Positions 63,755-64,000 of a stretch of DNA of 64,000 nucleotides are shown here, in pieces. The notes below the pieces were generated by a model. That model made no database searches, was not told the origin of the DNA, and saw only the letters and a program-made list of their open reading frames with translations. This stretch comes from CAVYYW01 sp963772845 (GTDB lineage: Bacteria > Bacillota > Bacilli > Bacillales > Sporolactobacillaceae), in the NCBI GenBank assembly GCA_963772845.1, contig CAVYYW010000041.1, positions 1 through 64,000 of the forward strand, given 5' to 3'. Each line of letters starts with the position of its first letter. Positions within the stretch are counted from its first letter, which is position 1. The position numbers were made by a program, and so were the translations under genes.

Positions 63755-64000
63755 TTGCCGCTTAAGGCCGAGCTGCCCGGGAACGTTCGAGACTCCTCGA
63801 AAATGCTCAGTGTATTATTTAAAAAATGGAATTACTCAAGGTTTTTTTGGATTGCGTGGCATTTCCATTTTATGATGGATTGCTTTGCATTTTCATCGTG
63901 CGAGGTGGAATCAAAGATGTTAATTCATGGCCTGCGGAATCAGCGTGGAGACCACTGAAAAAGTACACTTAGAGATTTTTCCCCACGTGATTCGTCAACA
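63755..64000. repeat. dispersed mosaic repeat, copy 9 (runs off the window)
   Basis: Modules: GCCGAGCTGCCCGGGAACGT, CGAGACTCCTCGAAAATGC, TTTTCATCGTGCGAGGTGG, AATCAAAGATG and a last 67-base block (about 63934-64000). That block is almost identical to 63446-63512, differing by about two bases. Confidence 0.72.

Overview
The window reads as chromosomal DNA of a sporulating, low-to-moderate GC Bacillaceae species, a Bacillus relative; the abundance of noncoding repeats fits genera such as Fictibacillus, but that placement is a guess. The evidence is a complete rsbR-S-T-U-V-W-sigB-rsbX stress-sigma operon in the same neighbourhood as in Bacillus subtilis (acpS, ydcC, alr, mazEF, rsb/sigB, tex, sprT, tRNAs). 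Other Bacillus-type genes support it: spo0E-like, bpsAB, yrhDE, bdbCD, an fbpB-like gene, ypuA, a bacillolysin and an mhqR cluster. No transposase, integrase, phage gene or CRISPR array was found.

Layout. 1-640 holds five tRNA genes (Asn, Ser, Glu, Asp, Gln) transcribed leftward from one sigma-A promoter. 850-14.5 kb is the conserved acpS-to-sprT block, with a sigma-A-like promoter before rsbR and a sigma-B promoter before rsbV. 15-19.7 kb holds an aspartate-type APC permease, the bpsA-bpsB alkylpyrone pair and a hypothetical protein. 20-21.5 kb holds a decayed HTH/TPR regulator followed by a broken Phr/NprX-like signal peptide gene, looking like the remains of a quorum-sensing cassette. 21.6-31.4 kb carries a 7Fe-type ferredoxin, a formate-dehydrogenase-like oxidoreductase with its DUF1641 partner, an M50 protease, a phosphotransferase, comFB and a 3D-domain wall protein. 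31.5-42.2 kb carries a hydrolase, bdbCD, a polysaccharide deacetylase, two DedA/VTT proteins, a glycolipid-type glycosyltransferase, an LtaS-type synthase, and fbpB-like and spo0E-like genes. 43.2-51.5 kb carries a phosphonate-type ABC transporter (phnD/E/C), ypuA, a second aspartate-type permease and a purine permease. 51.6-63.1 kb carries small accessory genes, the threonine-degradation pair kbl-tdh, a neutral protease, two lipid-kinase genes and an MhqR-regulated quinone/aromatic detoxification operon.

Two features run through the whole window. First, at least nine intergenic stretches hold pieces of one family of noncoding mosaic repeats. They share modules and palindromes, and at least one copy has MITE-like ends; one copy sits between phnD and phnE. 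Two unrelated tandem arrays (52 bp x 6 and 21 bp x 5) are also present. Second, five otherwise intact genes (tex, rhomboid, an alpha/beta hydrolase, a polysaccharide deacetylase, a lipid kinase) each carry one frameshift, usually explained by one extra base. This suggests assembly or sequencing indels, or else unusually many fresh pseudogenes.
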